Shown here one piece after another: positions 49,855-59,619 of a stretch of 64,000 bases of DNA (positions are counted from its first letter, which is position 1; every line of letters begins with the position of its first letter). The position numbers and the translations under genes were made by a program. Below the pieces are notes generated by a model. That model was not told the origin of the DNA and ran no database searches. It saw only the letters and a list, made by a program, of their open reading frames with translations. The DNA is from Breviolum minutum Mf 1.05b.01 (lineage: Eukaryota > Sar > Dinophyceae > Suessiales > Symbiodiniaceae): assembly GCA_000507305.1 (NCBI GenBank), contig DF239786.1:1-64000 (forward strand), in the 5' to 3' direction.

Positions 49855-50407
49855 CCCTCAAAAAAGGACTAGAACCCCCGAAAATAGAAAAAAATGTCAC
49901 CTGAAAATTAAGACCATTTCAAAAAGTTAGTCTTCCAACCCGTGGTGATTCTCATGGGATATGTTAGTTTTCCAGGTTTCGTAGCCAGGTTTCATGAAGG
50001 GATAGCTGCCACCACCCACCAGCTGATCTCCACAAACGCCTCTACAACTTCCAAGCTTAGAAGTGAGTGATCAGAAACATTTAGAAACTATGTGTGCTGG
50101 GGTCTAAACTCCCATTATCTCCATATGATATGGGATAATCTCATCCGCCCAATAGTAGAGGTTATATACCCATTATAAGGATTCCCTATTGAAGGTGGGA
50201 TGAGTTTATCTTTTTTTTAAGGAGTTGAGACTCGACCCTGGCACATGTTTTTCATACCTGGGAGTCAAAAACGTTTAGGCCCCTGTGGTGAAAGCAGATG
50301 GCACGACGGGCCCACTCCCAAGATTGAGGTGGTAAATCGTAAGGGACCATGATAAACCAAGACTAATGGCAGTTGCGAAATTTGTACTTTCCAGGTGATA
50401 TACAAAT

Positions 50408-50504
50408 CTGGTTGGTGGTTTCAACCCATCTGAAAACTATTAGTCAAATTGAGAATCTTCCCAGGTAGGGATGAAAATAAATAATGTTTGAAACCACCAA
50501 CTAG
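50408..50504. mobile_element. MITE B copy
   Basis: CTGGTTGGTGGTTTCAACC to GAAACCACCAACTAG. Confidence 0.85.
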
Positions 50505-50542
50505 AAATGTATTGGTAACTCTTCTCAAATCACCCAACTTAC

Positions 50543-50612
50543 TAGTACGGTAGTTCCAGCTACTGGTAACGTTGCTTGACCCTTCCTCCCAGAATCATGG
50601 TTCAGTTGCAAA
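50543..50612 (-). CDS. internal exon, 23 residues, strong splice sites
   Basis: Minus strand: GTTTTTTTTAAACCCAG acceptor and a GTAAGT donor bound 70 nt: one base, then LQLNHDSGRKGQATLPVAG and TTVL. Two frames contain early stops, leaving only this one. It lies on the same strand as the open segment 50650-50784. Function unknown. Confidence 0.55.
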
Positions 50613-50649
50613 CTGGGTTTAAAAAAAACAAAATGATGGATCGTTGGTT

Positions 50650-50784
50650 CAAAATAAATCTTTTTCCAGGAATCAAGCTTTGCAATGAATATCCCTGCTA
50701 AACTCTTATAAAAAACTTCCAGGCAAGCCATCATTATGTTAAACCAACCCCGCTGACTTGTACAAAGATTCGTCTTGGCAAACT
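50650..50784 (-). CDS. candidate exon upstream of 50543
   Basis: Minus strand: CTCGTTGCCTTTACAG acceptor then EFAKTNLCTSQRGWFN, IMMACLEVFYKSLAG and IFIAKLDSWKKIYFEP. The frame is open to the poly-T intron before 50612; the donor is not clear (GTTTAA near 50743 keeps phase). The 94-codon frame starting at 50809 spans both exons unspliced. Confidence 0.45.
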
Positions 50785-50857
50785 CTGTAAAGGCAACGAG
50801 ATTCATCATCTTTTCGCCTCCTGTTTAGGGTGATAATGCGTAATCCGCCTCCTCATA

Positions 50858-50954
50858 ACCAATCTACCCATCTGACACATAGCTCGTCAAAATGGATCAT
50901 TTCCCCCATTTTTCGAGGTGTAAAATGAAAAAAAATCTCTGAAACCGCCACCCA
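50858..50954. mobile_element. MITE B, degenerate
   Basis: TCGTCAAAATGGATCATTT core to GAAACCGCCACCC. Confidence 0.6.
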
Positions 50955-51118
50955 AATCCCTTTTTTTAACCAGGATTTTCATGGGTTGTTTTTCCATAGC
51001 ATTTTGGTTGCCACCTTCTTGGGGGATTCACCCGCGAACCTGATCTGAAGCTGGACCCCGCATCTTCACCACCTGGATGCAACGTGGGTTTACCATGCAA
51101 CACTTGGCTGGCGACATT

Positions 51119-51424
51119 CCGGTTGTTTAATAGGGATCCTTCTACTACACCACAGAAATCTAACATAGATACCATAAAATGGCCATATTTTTTTGCCGGA
51201 GTCCACCTTTTCCAAGGCCCATCATTTTGGGTATCTGGCTGTTAGTTTTCGGGGGTGTAACCCTTCAGGGAACGAATCCATATCCCATATCCCACCGAAA
51301 GGGAAGTTCGGAAAATCCTCGACACAAAAGTGCATTGGGATGAGATTCCCAGGAGGGTAATGATTTATCATAATCCCCACATAACTGGGTAGTTTATCAT
51401 CCCCTATACACCCCAAACAACCAG
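51119..51424. mobile_element. MITE E with two elements inserted side by side
   Basis: E sequence GGTTGTTTAATAGGGATCC is split by a J/K element (51146-51259) and, sharing its TA, a D-like element (51258-51359); E resumes at ATGATTTATCATAATCCCC and ends CAAACAACCAG. Confidence 0.75.
51146..51259. mobile_element. MITE J (subgroup K) nested in E
   Basis: TACACCACAGAAATCTAACA to CTGTTAGTTTTCGGGGGTGTA. Confidence 0.75.
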
Positions 51425-51575
51425 CCGCCCTTTTTTTCATTGCTCACTTTTTGTTGAGGTGTTTCGTGCTCGGGTGGTGCGCCACACAGGAGCACCACCA
51501 AAAAAAAGATTCCAAGCGTAACTTGTTGCAATATCCCTGGAAGTCAATATTACTTAAAAGAATTAATGGGAATCT

Positions 51576-51704
51576 CCTACGCCCACCATTCCCCCCAAGA
51601 AATAGCCGGCCTTAAGGAATAAATCATTTCCCATCACTGTCCCTTAATAAGGACGGCTATTTTCTGGGGGAAACTTGGCATTGGCGGGGTAAACGTGCCC
51701 CTTA
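51576..51704. repeat. repeat T, longest copy
   Basis: CCCCCCAAGAAATAGCCGGC faces GGACGGCTATTTTCTGGGGG, a roughly 20-bp inverted repeat. Confidence 0.65.
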
Positions 51705-51990
51705 GATTTCCATCACCAATTTAGAAAGGAAAACGATCTTCCAAACCTCTATGATTATGTTCCATGTTGATCTTCCAGGGTGTATCTTCAACCACAAAAC
51801 ATTGCGACATGTCTAAGATTCAGATCAAACCCAGCATCAATGATTCTTTGACCCCAAAAAAATCGCCAAGATACAGACAAAGGGATGCGATCTTGTGTTC
51901 CCCAGGCATTTGTCCTGAGAGCCGGATGTCTTCATGAAGAATTGTCTTGAAACTCAATGGATCAATGGTGTTTTTGTGAATCTTACCATC
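51705..51990. other. J 3' end, then no feature
   Basis: TTCCATGTTGATCTTCCAG with GGTGTA at 51760-51784 is a J right end. The rest holds nothing I can name. Confidence 0.4.
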
Positions 51991-52071
51991 ATAATCCTCC
52001 CTGAAATTAACATAGCATCTGAAAAGATGCCGTTTTGAAGGGAAATGCTATGTTAGTTTTCAGGGGAGTAA
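51991..52071. mobile_element. MITE D, short copy
   Basis: ATCCTCCCTGAAATTAACATA to GCTATGTTAGTTTTCAGGGG; only 80 bp. Confidence 0.65.
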
Positions 52072-52291
52072 CAGGAATATGTATTTTTTAAAAAAAATAA
52101 TGTATATATATATATAGAGATGTATAATATGTATAACATACCGCGCCTAATAGACCTCATCGATAAGCTTGCTTGATATCCAGTTACACCCCTGAAGTTC
52201 AAAAAAAAAACTCAACAGATTTGAGAAGCCTTTCCCGAGGCCCATCATGTTGGGTATCTATGATTCGTGAAGAAATTCCGCGGGGTTGAAT

Positions 52292-52340
52292 GCTATCCCT
52301 TAGGATCCATGGGACTGGTATATTTAACCTACATTTCCCG
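52292..52340. repeat. MITE A, left arm (type 3)
   Basis: CCCTTAGGATCCATGGGACT and GGTATATTTAACCTACATT. Confidence 0.6.
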
Positions 52341-52539
52341 CACTTGTGTAAGTGGATGGCAAGAATTAAGTTTCCATTCCCCGGAAGTGATGCATTTATA
52401 ATTCATTTGCCCCAAAGTTTATCGACTTGTTGGTACTAGGTACCATGACCATCTAAAAGATTATAGTTTTGTTCTTTTCCTCACACCATCTTCCCATTTT
52501 TTCCGGATTTTTTCTCAAAATAACAACGAGTTTCAACCC

Positions 52540-52650
52540 CCAAAAGGGAAACTCGCCAGCATCGGCCATGCTTTGGGCCATGGCAACATCCACCTTGGCG
52601 TGGGAATCCGTAGAAGCCATGAGAATCACGGATGCCCAAAATGTTCACGG
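52540..52650. CDS. coding-like island, strand unresolved
   Basis: Plus: after CAACCCCCAAAAG the frame GNSPASAMLWAMATSTLAW then ESVEAMRITDAQNVH ends at a GTAAAA donor. Minus: MASTDSHAKVDVAMAQSM then ADAGEFPFWG opens at an ATG and has no acceptor upstream, as expected for a first exon. Both are strong. Confidence 0.45.
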
Positions 52651-52667
52651 TAAAAAATACCCAAAGA

Positions 52668-52775
52668 CTAGTGGGTGGTTGAACCAACCCGTTTGAAAAA
52701 TATGATCGTCAAAATGGGTTCATCTTCCCCAAATAATAGGGATGAATATACAACATATTTGGAACCACCACCTAG
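52668..52775. mobile_element. MITE B copy
   Basis: CTAGTGGGTGGTTGAACC to GAACCACCACCTAG. Confidence 0.85.
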
Positions 52776-53060
52776 AAGATGATTGAAACCACAAGGTATT
52801 TTCGTTACTAGTTTAGTTTATATGAAAAAGCTGGACAAAAAATAAACCATGTCACAATGTTCAGAGCAAATCCCTTTAGAAATAACCATAGATTTGCATC
52901 ATCTTTGATTCTAACAATAGGTAGTTTAGTGTAGTGCTGCATTTCCAACGGTCAAAACCTTTCTCAATGTGTTTTTTCAAGATTTTTGGAGTTTCAACAA
53001 GAGTTGTTTGACAAAATGTTTGATGGCAGAAACTTCTCTCACTCAGCCAAAGGATCATTT

Positions 53061-53216
53061 CTTGGAGGATCATCCCATTTAGTACGTGGTTAGAAACCTC
53101 CATTTATAAGCCATAAAACGGCCATTTGGAAGGGGTCCCACAACCCCAGGAATCGGGGACAAGAACAATCACCATGAATACTTACCACTTGCAAGTCATG
53201 GGATGATCCTCCAAGT
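53061..53216. mobile_element. MITE I copy
   Basis: CTTGGAGGATCATCCC to GGGATGATCCTCCAAG with ACCTCCATTTATAAGCC inside. Confidence 0.85.
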
Positions 53217-53299
53217 AGAGAAAAAGTTTGAAGCGCATTTGTCCAAGAAACTCAGTTTTGGATGGTTAACCAGAAGTTGATGCTCCACACAAACAAAGT

Positions 53300-53407
53300 T
53301 ACCCTCCCTGAAACTAACAGTTCGCACCTGAAAAGAAGCCACTGGAAAAGGAGCATTCCTATTGGAAACCATCATTTTCAGGTTCCATGTTAAATTTCGG
53401 GTGAGTA
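53300..53407. mobile_element. MITE D/J mosaic
   Basis: Left end TACCCTCCCTGAAACTAAC is D; right end TTCCATGTTAAATTTCGGG with GAGTA is J/K-like. Confidence 0.75.
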
Positions 53408-53472
53408 GTTTTCCATCGGTTTTTCAGATCAAGCGATTTTTCCAAAAGTTGTTCACCCCCAAAGTTTGATGT

Positions 53473-53580
53473 TTGTTGGTGGTTTTTTGCCAACCCATTG
53501 GAAAAATATGATCGTCAAATTGGATCATCTTCCCCAAGGATCGGGGTGAAAATACAAAATATTTGAAACCACCAACCACT
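53473..53580. mobile_element. MITE B copy
   Basis: GTTGGTGGTTTTTTGCCAACC to GAAACCACCAACC. Confidence 0.8.
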
Positions 53581-53650
53581 TGAAGGTTAACCAGAAGCTC
53601 AGTGAGTAAACGCAGAAATTCTCGAAAGTTTCAGTTTCAGGTCACAATTT

Positions 53651-53789
53651 GTGCGAATGACTTCCAAAATGAAAACCAACATTTTCTGTTGCCGCCGCTT
53701 CCCTCGCATTCAAGCTCATAAATCTGAAGCATCAACTGGATCACCCATTTTTTCGGGGCAAAAGTTGTCTTTCAGCAACCTGAATTTAA
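53651..53789 (+). CDS. weak exon candidate
   Basis: Plus frame MKTNIFCCRRFPRIQAHK and SEASTGSPIFSGQKLSF, open into the adjacent MITE B. No clear acceptor. Lies upstream of the better plus exons at 54301. Confidence 0.25.
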
Positions 53790-53901
53790 CTGCTTGGTGG
53801 TTGAGTTTCAACCCATCTGAAAAATATGATCGTCAAAATTGGAAATTTGGCCACAATTTTAGGGGTGAAAAATACAAAATATTTGAAGCTCCACCACCTA
53901 G
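53790..53901. mobile_element. MITE B copy
   Basis: CTGCTTGGTGGTTGAGTTTC to GCTCCACCACCTAG. Confidence 0.85.
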
Positions 53902-54300
53902 ATAACCATGATAAGCTTGCAAATAGACGGCAAACAATTCTTGAACGAGCCGACTTGCTTCCGGATTTTGAGGTGATCGGCAACCATCATTTTTTTTCTC
54001 CCCAAATGGTGATTTGCCCACATAGTAAGATTGTAAACCTGATATCTAAAAAAAACACCTTATACAAACAAGGCCCATTACGCCTAACTCCAGAAGGGTA
54101 AAAATAGATGGCACAATTACCATGTATTGGTCTACATGTGATTATATGTGTATTAACCCACCTTTTGTGGACGGTGCTCGCCATGTACTTTGACCATGAA
54201 ACTACCATGTTTGGAGATAACTTAAATCCCCTGCTCAACTATAGCGTCAAGTCTTGTCAATTCCAAGTTCCCCCAACGGGGTGGCAATATGCCTTTGTAG

Positions 54301-54430
54301 TCGTCGTGGCTGGTCCTCCGTTCTGCAGGAGCTTGAAACAACTTTGGCCTTGGCGCTTCTAAACGTGAAAAAGCCGCTGGCTTGGAACGGCGGAAAGAAA
54401 AATGGGCGGTTGGACCCGGACCAATGGAAG
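54301..54430 (+). CDS. internal exon, 43 residues, unknown protein
   Basis: GGCAATATGCCTTTGTAG acceptor; one base, then RRGWSSVLQELETTLALALL, NVKKPLAWNGGKKNG and RLDPDQWK; donor GTTTTG. Third positions are mostly G or C. Ends in phase 0, matching the exon that begins at 54550. It reads as a helix followed by a basic loop. No domain recognised. Confidence 0.55.
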
Positions 54431-54549
54431 GTTTTGAACGAACCTGTATTACGGGGGTGTTTTGGGGGTCCTCAAAATGACGCCATTTGAGGGGTCGGGA
54501 TTCTTAGGTCAGGCCGTTTTTGCTGATTTTGTTGTTCCAGTAGGTTAAG

Positions 54550-54591
54550 GAAAATGTGAGCCGGGACCTCGCCAAAGCAGTGGCAAAATGA
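54550..54591 (+). CDS. terminal exon, 13 residues
   Basis: GTTCCAGTAGGTTAAG then ENVSRDLAKAVAK and TGA. Phase 0, compatible with 54301-54430. The short acidic-basic helical tail is plausible as a protein end. Confidence 0.45.
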   Translation, partial: ENVSRDLAKAVAK

Positions 54592-54954
54592 ACACTTTTG
54601 GCCGTTGCCACGTCAATTTTCATCATGAAACCCCTAAAACCAGCAATCTGGTGGTCTCAACAAAATGCTAATGTATGCTATGTTTTCCAGGCATCTTCGG
54701 TTGCCCATTCTAAGAATAGGCTTTGCAACCAACCATTCTCCAACCATTCCACTTCGGGATTTCAAATACAAAACTTGGGATTCGATCTGTTCAGAGGTAG
54801 CCACGTTTAACCCATAATCCTTCAGCAGAGAGGATGTATCCGGGCCAACGGCAACCAACTGTTAGATAACTATAACTGGATAGAAACTAACACTTCACAC
54901 TAAAATATGACCAAATATGGCAACCCCCTCATTTTTTGTGATCCTGAAATTCGG

Positions 54955-55099
54955 CGACCAAATCTCTCAAAGGCCCCCCATGCCTTGAGGCCCAAAGAAG
55001 TCCAACATGCTCCAAAATTCACAACCCCCACATTGCTTCCCAAGAAACGCAACGGCGCAAGGAGATCAAACTCGGCCTAGCGGGGGTCCCAGGCTGGAA
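54955..55099 (+). CDS. candidate exon, about 48 residues
   Basis: Plus frame TKSLKGPPCLEAQRSPTCS, KIHNPHIASQETQRRKE and IKLGLAGVPGWK, with high third-position GC. Boundaries unclear; an overlapping frame (LQNSQPPHCFPRNATAQG) is also open. Confidence 0.35.
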
Positions 55100-55200
55100 G
55101 GGATCGGTGCTCGATCGTTAGTAGGTTGGTTGAAATCTCACCTATGTAGGGGACTTATATCCAACCTACTTGTTACTAAGTACCAGCAAGACATCCCGGT
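55098..55200. repeat. MITE H, variant arm copy
   Basis: GATCGTTAGTAGGTTGGTTG to TACCAGCAAGACATCCCGG; same variant as 58425-58560. Confidence 0.6.
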
Positions 55201-55288
55201 ATCTCAACGGTTTGGGGGGTCCTGGTGCAACCCTGAAAAGATGTATCAAGGGGTACTACAGCTACTTGATATCTTCGAATCGGGCCAG

Positions 55289-55448
55289 TTGGGGCCGTGA
55301 AATATCTGGGCCTATAACACAAAAATTCCTAAAACCTGAACTCTTGCGTCATTTTAGGGCCGGAATTCCTATTACCTTCACCAGAATGAGGGGGGTGACC
55401 CACCGGGGTTTAAGGTCGCAAGGGCACAAAGTTGGGTCCAAATTATAG
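55289..55448 (+). CDS. candidate terminal exon, 52 residues
   Basis: TCTTCGAATCGGGCCAG acceptor; one base, then WGREISGPITQKFLKPELL, RHFRAGIPITFTRMRG and VTHRGLRSQGHKVGSKL before TAG. Arg/Lys-rich. The frame can be read further upstream (from 55170) through MITE H sequence, which I take as chance. Function unknown. Confidence 0.5.
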
Positions 55449-55628
55449 CCTCGGGTTTTCTGCTGCTTGGCTGGAGATGAATAAGACAATTTCATCTTCC
55501 CGTGAAAGACACCTCAGAACTTTAACAAACTTCTAAAGCCCCTGAAAAGTTATCATCCCAAAAGAAAAGGAATGTCTTCCAAGCATCTTCTTTCAGGGGC
55601 CATCTGCTCAACTGTGTATAAACAAATT

Positions 55629-55712
55629 CTAGTTGGTGGTTTCAACCCATCCGAAAAATATGATCGCCAAATTTGATAATTTCCCCAAGTATGGTTGAAA
55701 ATAAGAAATATT
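55629..55712. mobile_element. MITE B, right end lost
   Basis: CTAGTTGGTGGTTTCAACC to AATAAGAAATATTTCATAT. Confidence 0.75.
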
Positions 55713-56098
55713 TCATATTTTTCTCATATCCCTCCACTGGCTGCCCTGTCTAAGGTCCAAAGTTGTTTTCCATAAGGATCAAAACTCCAAATATTCTTAG
55801 GCAAGCATCCATCGGGGTGCAGTCTATTTAATGTCTATTTCCCTGCCCAATTTACTATAAAGAATCAACCATTCATAATACCCTAAGGATCCAGGTATAT
55901 CCTAAGAAAGGGGAATTTGCCATGAATTTCCCCAATCCAATCCTAGTCTGGGGCCTGGGGATTTTGAGAACCATCCATCCAATTTTCGACAAGGGAAACC
56001 TGAATTCTTGGTTTTTTTTTGGGTCACATTCGAGTTCAACAACTTTGCAATGCAAATCTTTCTTACCCTTTCCGCCAACCAAGCCTAACCCCCCCCAG
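55713..56098. other. no gene recognised
   Basis: Contains eroded A-like pieces (AATACCCTAAGGATCCAGG near 55879). A 69-codon minus frame lacks support. Confidence 0.4.
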
Positions 56099-56203
56099 TT
56101 GTCAGTGGGAAGAACGTTTTGCCCTGGAATTTGTTTCCGGTGCCCTCTGGAGTTTCAGACTATTGACTAGCCAGTTCAATCCTGCATCACCCAAGAATAT
56201 CTA
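56099..56203 (+). CDS. candidate exon after poly-C acceptor
   Basis: AACCCCCCCCAG then either CQWEERFALEFVSGALW and SFRLLTSQFNPASPKNI to a TAA, or LSVGRTFCPGICFRCP to a TAG at 56170. Both plus frames are good. Unknown function. Confidence 0.4.
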
Positions 56204-56433
56204 AAAAAAGATGCACTAAGTCCTGTAGATCATGAGATCCACTACCAATCTCTAAGTGCTGGGAAAAAATGGCCCGCCATCAACTAGGAACGGATAAAGA
56301 TACACAGAGCATGAGGCCCGTTCGTTTCGTTAGAAGGTTGGCAGCATACTTGGATGTCCCAGGAAATGACTAAATGGTTAGTATCTATATAAATGGGTTA
56401 TAACCTACTTATAATATGGGGTATTCCTTGGGG

Positions 56434-56470
56434 TTGTATCTAACCCAGTGATCCAATCACCTTTGATCCA
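56434..56470. repeat. 16-bp tandem duplication
   Basis: CCAATCACCTTTGATC is present twice in a row, with a third partial copy upstream. Confidence 0.85.
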
Positions 56471-56521
56471 ATCACCTTTGATCCTAACTTCCTGGGACAT
56501 ACAAGTACTTTACCTCTCCAG

Positions 56522-56595
56522 GTTACACTCCCAAGTTCTTTTCGGCAGCTCGCGCCTTGGTGCAAGTACCATCTGCAGAAGGAATCTCCATCTGA
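56522..56595 (+). CDS. terminal exon, 23 residues, unknown protein
   Basis: TACTTTACCTCTCCAG is a strong acceptor followed by G; two bases, then YTPKFFSAARALVQVPSAEG and ISI before TGA. Composition is coding-like. The upstream partner must end with one base. No family recognised. Confidence 0.5.
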
Positions 56596-56759
56596 GTCAT
56601 GAGAGCAATGCTGCTATTTCCCTACCTTTATGGATCTCTACCTAGGCAAAACTTAGGGTCACCCTGGCAAGAAAGTTCCATTGCTTAGACATTTAATTTA
56701 GCCCCCAACATATATGAAAATTCAACAGGGGGCTAAAATAAGGGTTTTAAAAGGTTGAC

Positions 56760-57024
56760 CTAAACTTATACAGCCATTTGGGAACATGTAATGAAGGTGT
56801 TTGAACTTTATCTTTTGGAACGTAACATCTGAAGTCTACGAAAGTTTCATGGTGGGCCCTTGGCTCACTTATCATGAACCTTGAAGAGTAAACAAGTCCC
56901 GCGTGGGGAGAGTCCAAGTTGTCAAACGAAAACACCTGCCACCAGGCTTTCCAAATGGTTGCAATCGAAGATGCCAAATTCACCATCGACGATGAGTGTT
57001 CAATGGGCACATTGAAAGCAAGGT
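56760..57024. CDS. coding-like island, strand unresolved
   Basis: Minus frame of 87 codons: MPIEHSSSMVNLASSIAT, IWKAWWQVFSFDNLDS and MISEPRAHHETFVDFRC. Plus frame from about 56911: SNENTCHQAFQMVAIEDA and KFTIDDECSMGTLKA with a GTGTTG donor. Both are good. Confidence 0.4.
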
Positions 57025-57042
57025 GTTGCTATCTATGTAACT

Positions 57043-57125
57043 ATAGGTGGTGGTTCAGCAACATATTTCTCAAACATATTCGTCAAAATGCGAATCTTAC
57101 CCAATTTTATTGGGTGAATATACAT
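57043..57125. repeat. MITE B, degenerate
   Basis: GGTGGTGGTTCAGCAACAT and ATTCGTCAAAATGCGAATC. Confidence 0.5.
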
Positions 57126-57359
57126 TTAAATAAAGTACGTGTAAAAACATCAGGTAAGGTACACATATATTTTGGGTGTATCCCAGTCCCATTTGTGCGG
57201 GCATTATGGAGTCTAAATTGACCCCCAAAATATGGGGAATCTCATCATCATGCAGACCAGAATTTTTCCCCCCACTAAGATGCGCTTAAAAACCTGGGAT
57301 TAGCTCCAAATCGCTCCTTGTTATGAAGGTATTTTAGATACCCCCCCGTTCGCTCTCAC

Positions 57360-57545
57360 CGCATAGCTCCCTCACCATTCGCTTGAAACTCAAACCCCTC
57401 AAAAAAGACACAACGCCAAACCACCTCTTGTGTCAAGGAAGGCTCCAAATGTGCATCGCTATTCAGGTCCTGCCACATTTGCTTCATTCGTGGACACCAA
57501 AAATGGATCCATGTTGAAGGAAAAGAAAGCTCATTTACGGAATCC
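57360..57545. CDS. coding-like island, strand unresolved
   Basis: Plus: CACCTCTTGTGTCAAG acceptor and a GTCCTG donor bound a 29-bp piece; the longer frame reads KAPNVHRYSGPATFAS and FVDTKNGSMLKEKKAH. Minus: WIHFWCPRMKQMWQDLN and SDAHLEPSLTQEVVW. Confidence 0.35.
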
Positions 57546-57579
57546 AAAAAAGGAAATGGAGCTGCATGTTGAAGGAAAT

Positions 57580-57687
57580 CTAGTTGGTGGTTTCAACCCA
57601 TTTGAAAAATATGCTCGTCAGATTGTCTCATTTCCCCAAGTAGCGGTGAAATTTAAAAAAAAACATATTTGAAGTTTCACCAACCAG
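57580..57687. mobile_element. MITE B copy
   Basis: CTAGTTGGTGGTTTCAACC to TTTCACCAACCAG. Confidence 0.85.
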
Positions 57688-58073
57688 AAAAGTGGCACAG
57701 TCTTGATAGTTTTGAGAAGTTCGTTCAACTGTGTTTGTTTTTTTTCCGGATTTTTGATGTTTCACCAAAAACAAAAACAAAAACTAAACCTTCTGAAGTC
57801 CAAGATTTCAGATTTCCCACAGGATACATGACTCTTTTCAGATATAAAAACCCAAGGGTTTCCCAATTGTTGGTGGGAAATCAGACGAAATCTGCTGTTC
57901 CTTGGGGTGTGGAAACCTTTTGTTTTTTAAGGATGTCAGGATGACATGACACCTTTTTTGTGGGCAAAAACCCAGAGATTTGTGGGGGTCTCTAAAGCTT
58001 CATTTGCCACAGGTACGATTGCATCCCGGAAGGGGAGCAAAAACCCATAAGATATATCTGGAACATCTATACC

Positions 58074-58173
58074 TAGAACCCCATTTCGGGGCCCCTGTTT
58101 TGATTGGAATTTCGACCTTGTTTTTGGAGGGTTGTTTCGCCCCTTAAATAAAGGACGTTCACAGGTTCCAGAT
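58074..58173. mobile_element. MITE F, diverged inverted copy
   Basis: CCTAGAACCCCATTTCGG to CACAGGTTCCAG. Confidence 0.65.
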
Positions 58174-58424
58174 GTGACATATTTCCATAATTGTTTAAGT
58201 CTCAAAGTGCGTAAAGAAGTCTGAAAAGATCATGGATGTTGATATTTTTTGTTGACTTGGACAAACTCTCAACCCATGGCATACCCAATGTCTAGACCCG
58301 GTGGAACATCTAAGTTGCGACTGATGTTCATTTCTATCAAACTTTGAATGGATCATTTCACCGGCTTAGAGGATGCCAGTCACCACCTGGATTCTTAAAT
58401 GCTTAATGGTGGATCCTTAGCAAT

Positions 58425-58560
58425 ACTAGGGTGTCTGGCTGGAAATGATCGTAACGATCGTTAGTAAGTTGGTTGAAATTTCACCTGTTTGGTGGACGTA
58501 TGTCCAACCTACTTACATAGGGGTGAAGTAATCTACATCCAGTACCAGCAGGACATCCCA
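58425..58560. mobile_element. MITE H, unequal arms
   Basis: ACTAGGGTGTCTGGCTGG to CCAGCAGGACATCCCAG. Confidence 0.7.
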
Positions 58561-58634
58561 GAGAAACTGGCTGGATACCTTGGTTGGCTTCCCACCAAAC
58601 ATGATATGCCCCCCCCCAAAAAAAAAATAACAGC

Positions 58635-58745
58635 AAAAAAGTGACGGATTCCGTAGTAAACCTTCACTTTTCCGCTGTCACCTTGGAGGCCGTTTCTTCA
58701 CATCCCAGCAGTCGGCCCCGGATGAGGGACATGGGGCCCCTATAA
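58635..58745. CDS. coding-like island, strand unresolved
   Basis: Plus: KKVTDSVVNLHFSAVTLEA then VSSHPSSRPRMRDMGPL and TAA. Minus: MSLIRGRLLGCEETASK then a GTGACA donor, as a first exon might look. Confidence 0.4.
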
Positions 58746-58749
58746 ATGG

Positions 58750-59180
58750 CCAAAAACAAATGTAGAACTAAGATAATTTGACCCTACTTATAGGGGTTGT
58801 CTGTATAAGTTCCACTTATAACATGGTTTTTGGAGGGCCCACCCCCCAACCAACCAACCAACCAAAAAATCTCCCCGGCTCCACGGCCAAGATCAAAGGA
58901 ATGTCTTGAGCTCCCATCAACTCCTGGTCAACCAGCCACCAAAAACAAAAAACTTCCCAAATGTGACCCATGGGATGATGGGAATATGTCCCCTTGAATC
59001 ACCAAACATTTCAGGTAACTAAAACGGAGGGACTCAGCTATAAAAGCTGTATGGATACGGCTTATGTAAGAGACAACCCACTCCCAAAAATAGCCGTATA
59101 AGGTTCAGTACCTCCATTTTAGGTACTTGAAATTCTTGGTGATTGAATGTGGAGATGTTTCACCTTTCATGTAGGGCTCA
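58750..59180. other. no gene recognised
   Basis: An inverted pair around AAACTAAGATAATTTG/CCCACC (58740-58860) may be an unnamed element. Short (CCAA)n at 58850-58864. Confidence 0.35.
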
Positions 59181-59181
59181 A

Positions 59182-59282
59182 CTAGTTGGTGGTTGAGTTT
59201 CCCACCCCTTTGAAAAATGTGCGCAAGTCAAATTGGATCATTTCGGGGTGAAAATAACAAAATGTTTAAAACCACCACTTGG
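59182..59282. mobile_element. MITE B copy
   Basis: CTAGTTGGTGGTTGAGTTTC to AAACCACCACTTGG. Confidence 0.85.
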
Positions 59283-59327
59283 TAAATAATCCATACATAT
59301 GGAGCATCTGGGCTTGTTTCATGAAAT

Positions 59328-59421
59328 ACTGGTTGTCTAATAGGGATCCTTGTAATGGTTTATTATAATCCCTACATAACTGGGTAGTTTGTCATCCCCT
59401 ATATACCCTAAACAACCAGGG
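59328..59421. mobile_element. MITE E, intact copy
   Basis: ACTGGTTGTCTAATAGGG to CTAAACAACCAGG. Confidence 0.85.
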
Positions 59422-59540
59422 GCGCGTTTTTCATTGCTCACTTGGTGGTTTTTGTTGCCAAACACATACTTACTATATACAACCGCTTTAGCGAATTCAT
59501 ATAAACTGTAGTGCTATAAGATATGTAATATAATTAATGG

Positions 59541-59619
59541 TTTGAAAAATATGCTCGTCAAATTGAATCATTTCCCTAGGTTTCAGGATGAACATTAAAA
59601 ATAACTGCAACCACCTAAG
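59541..59619. repeat. MITE B, left end lost
   Basis: TTTGAAAAATATGCTCGTC to CTGCAACCACCTAAG. Confidence 0.6.
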
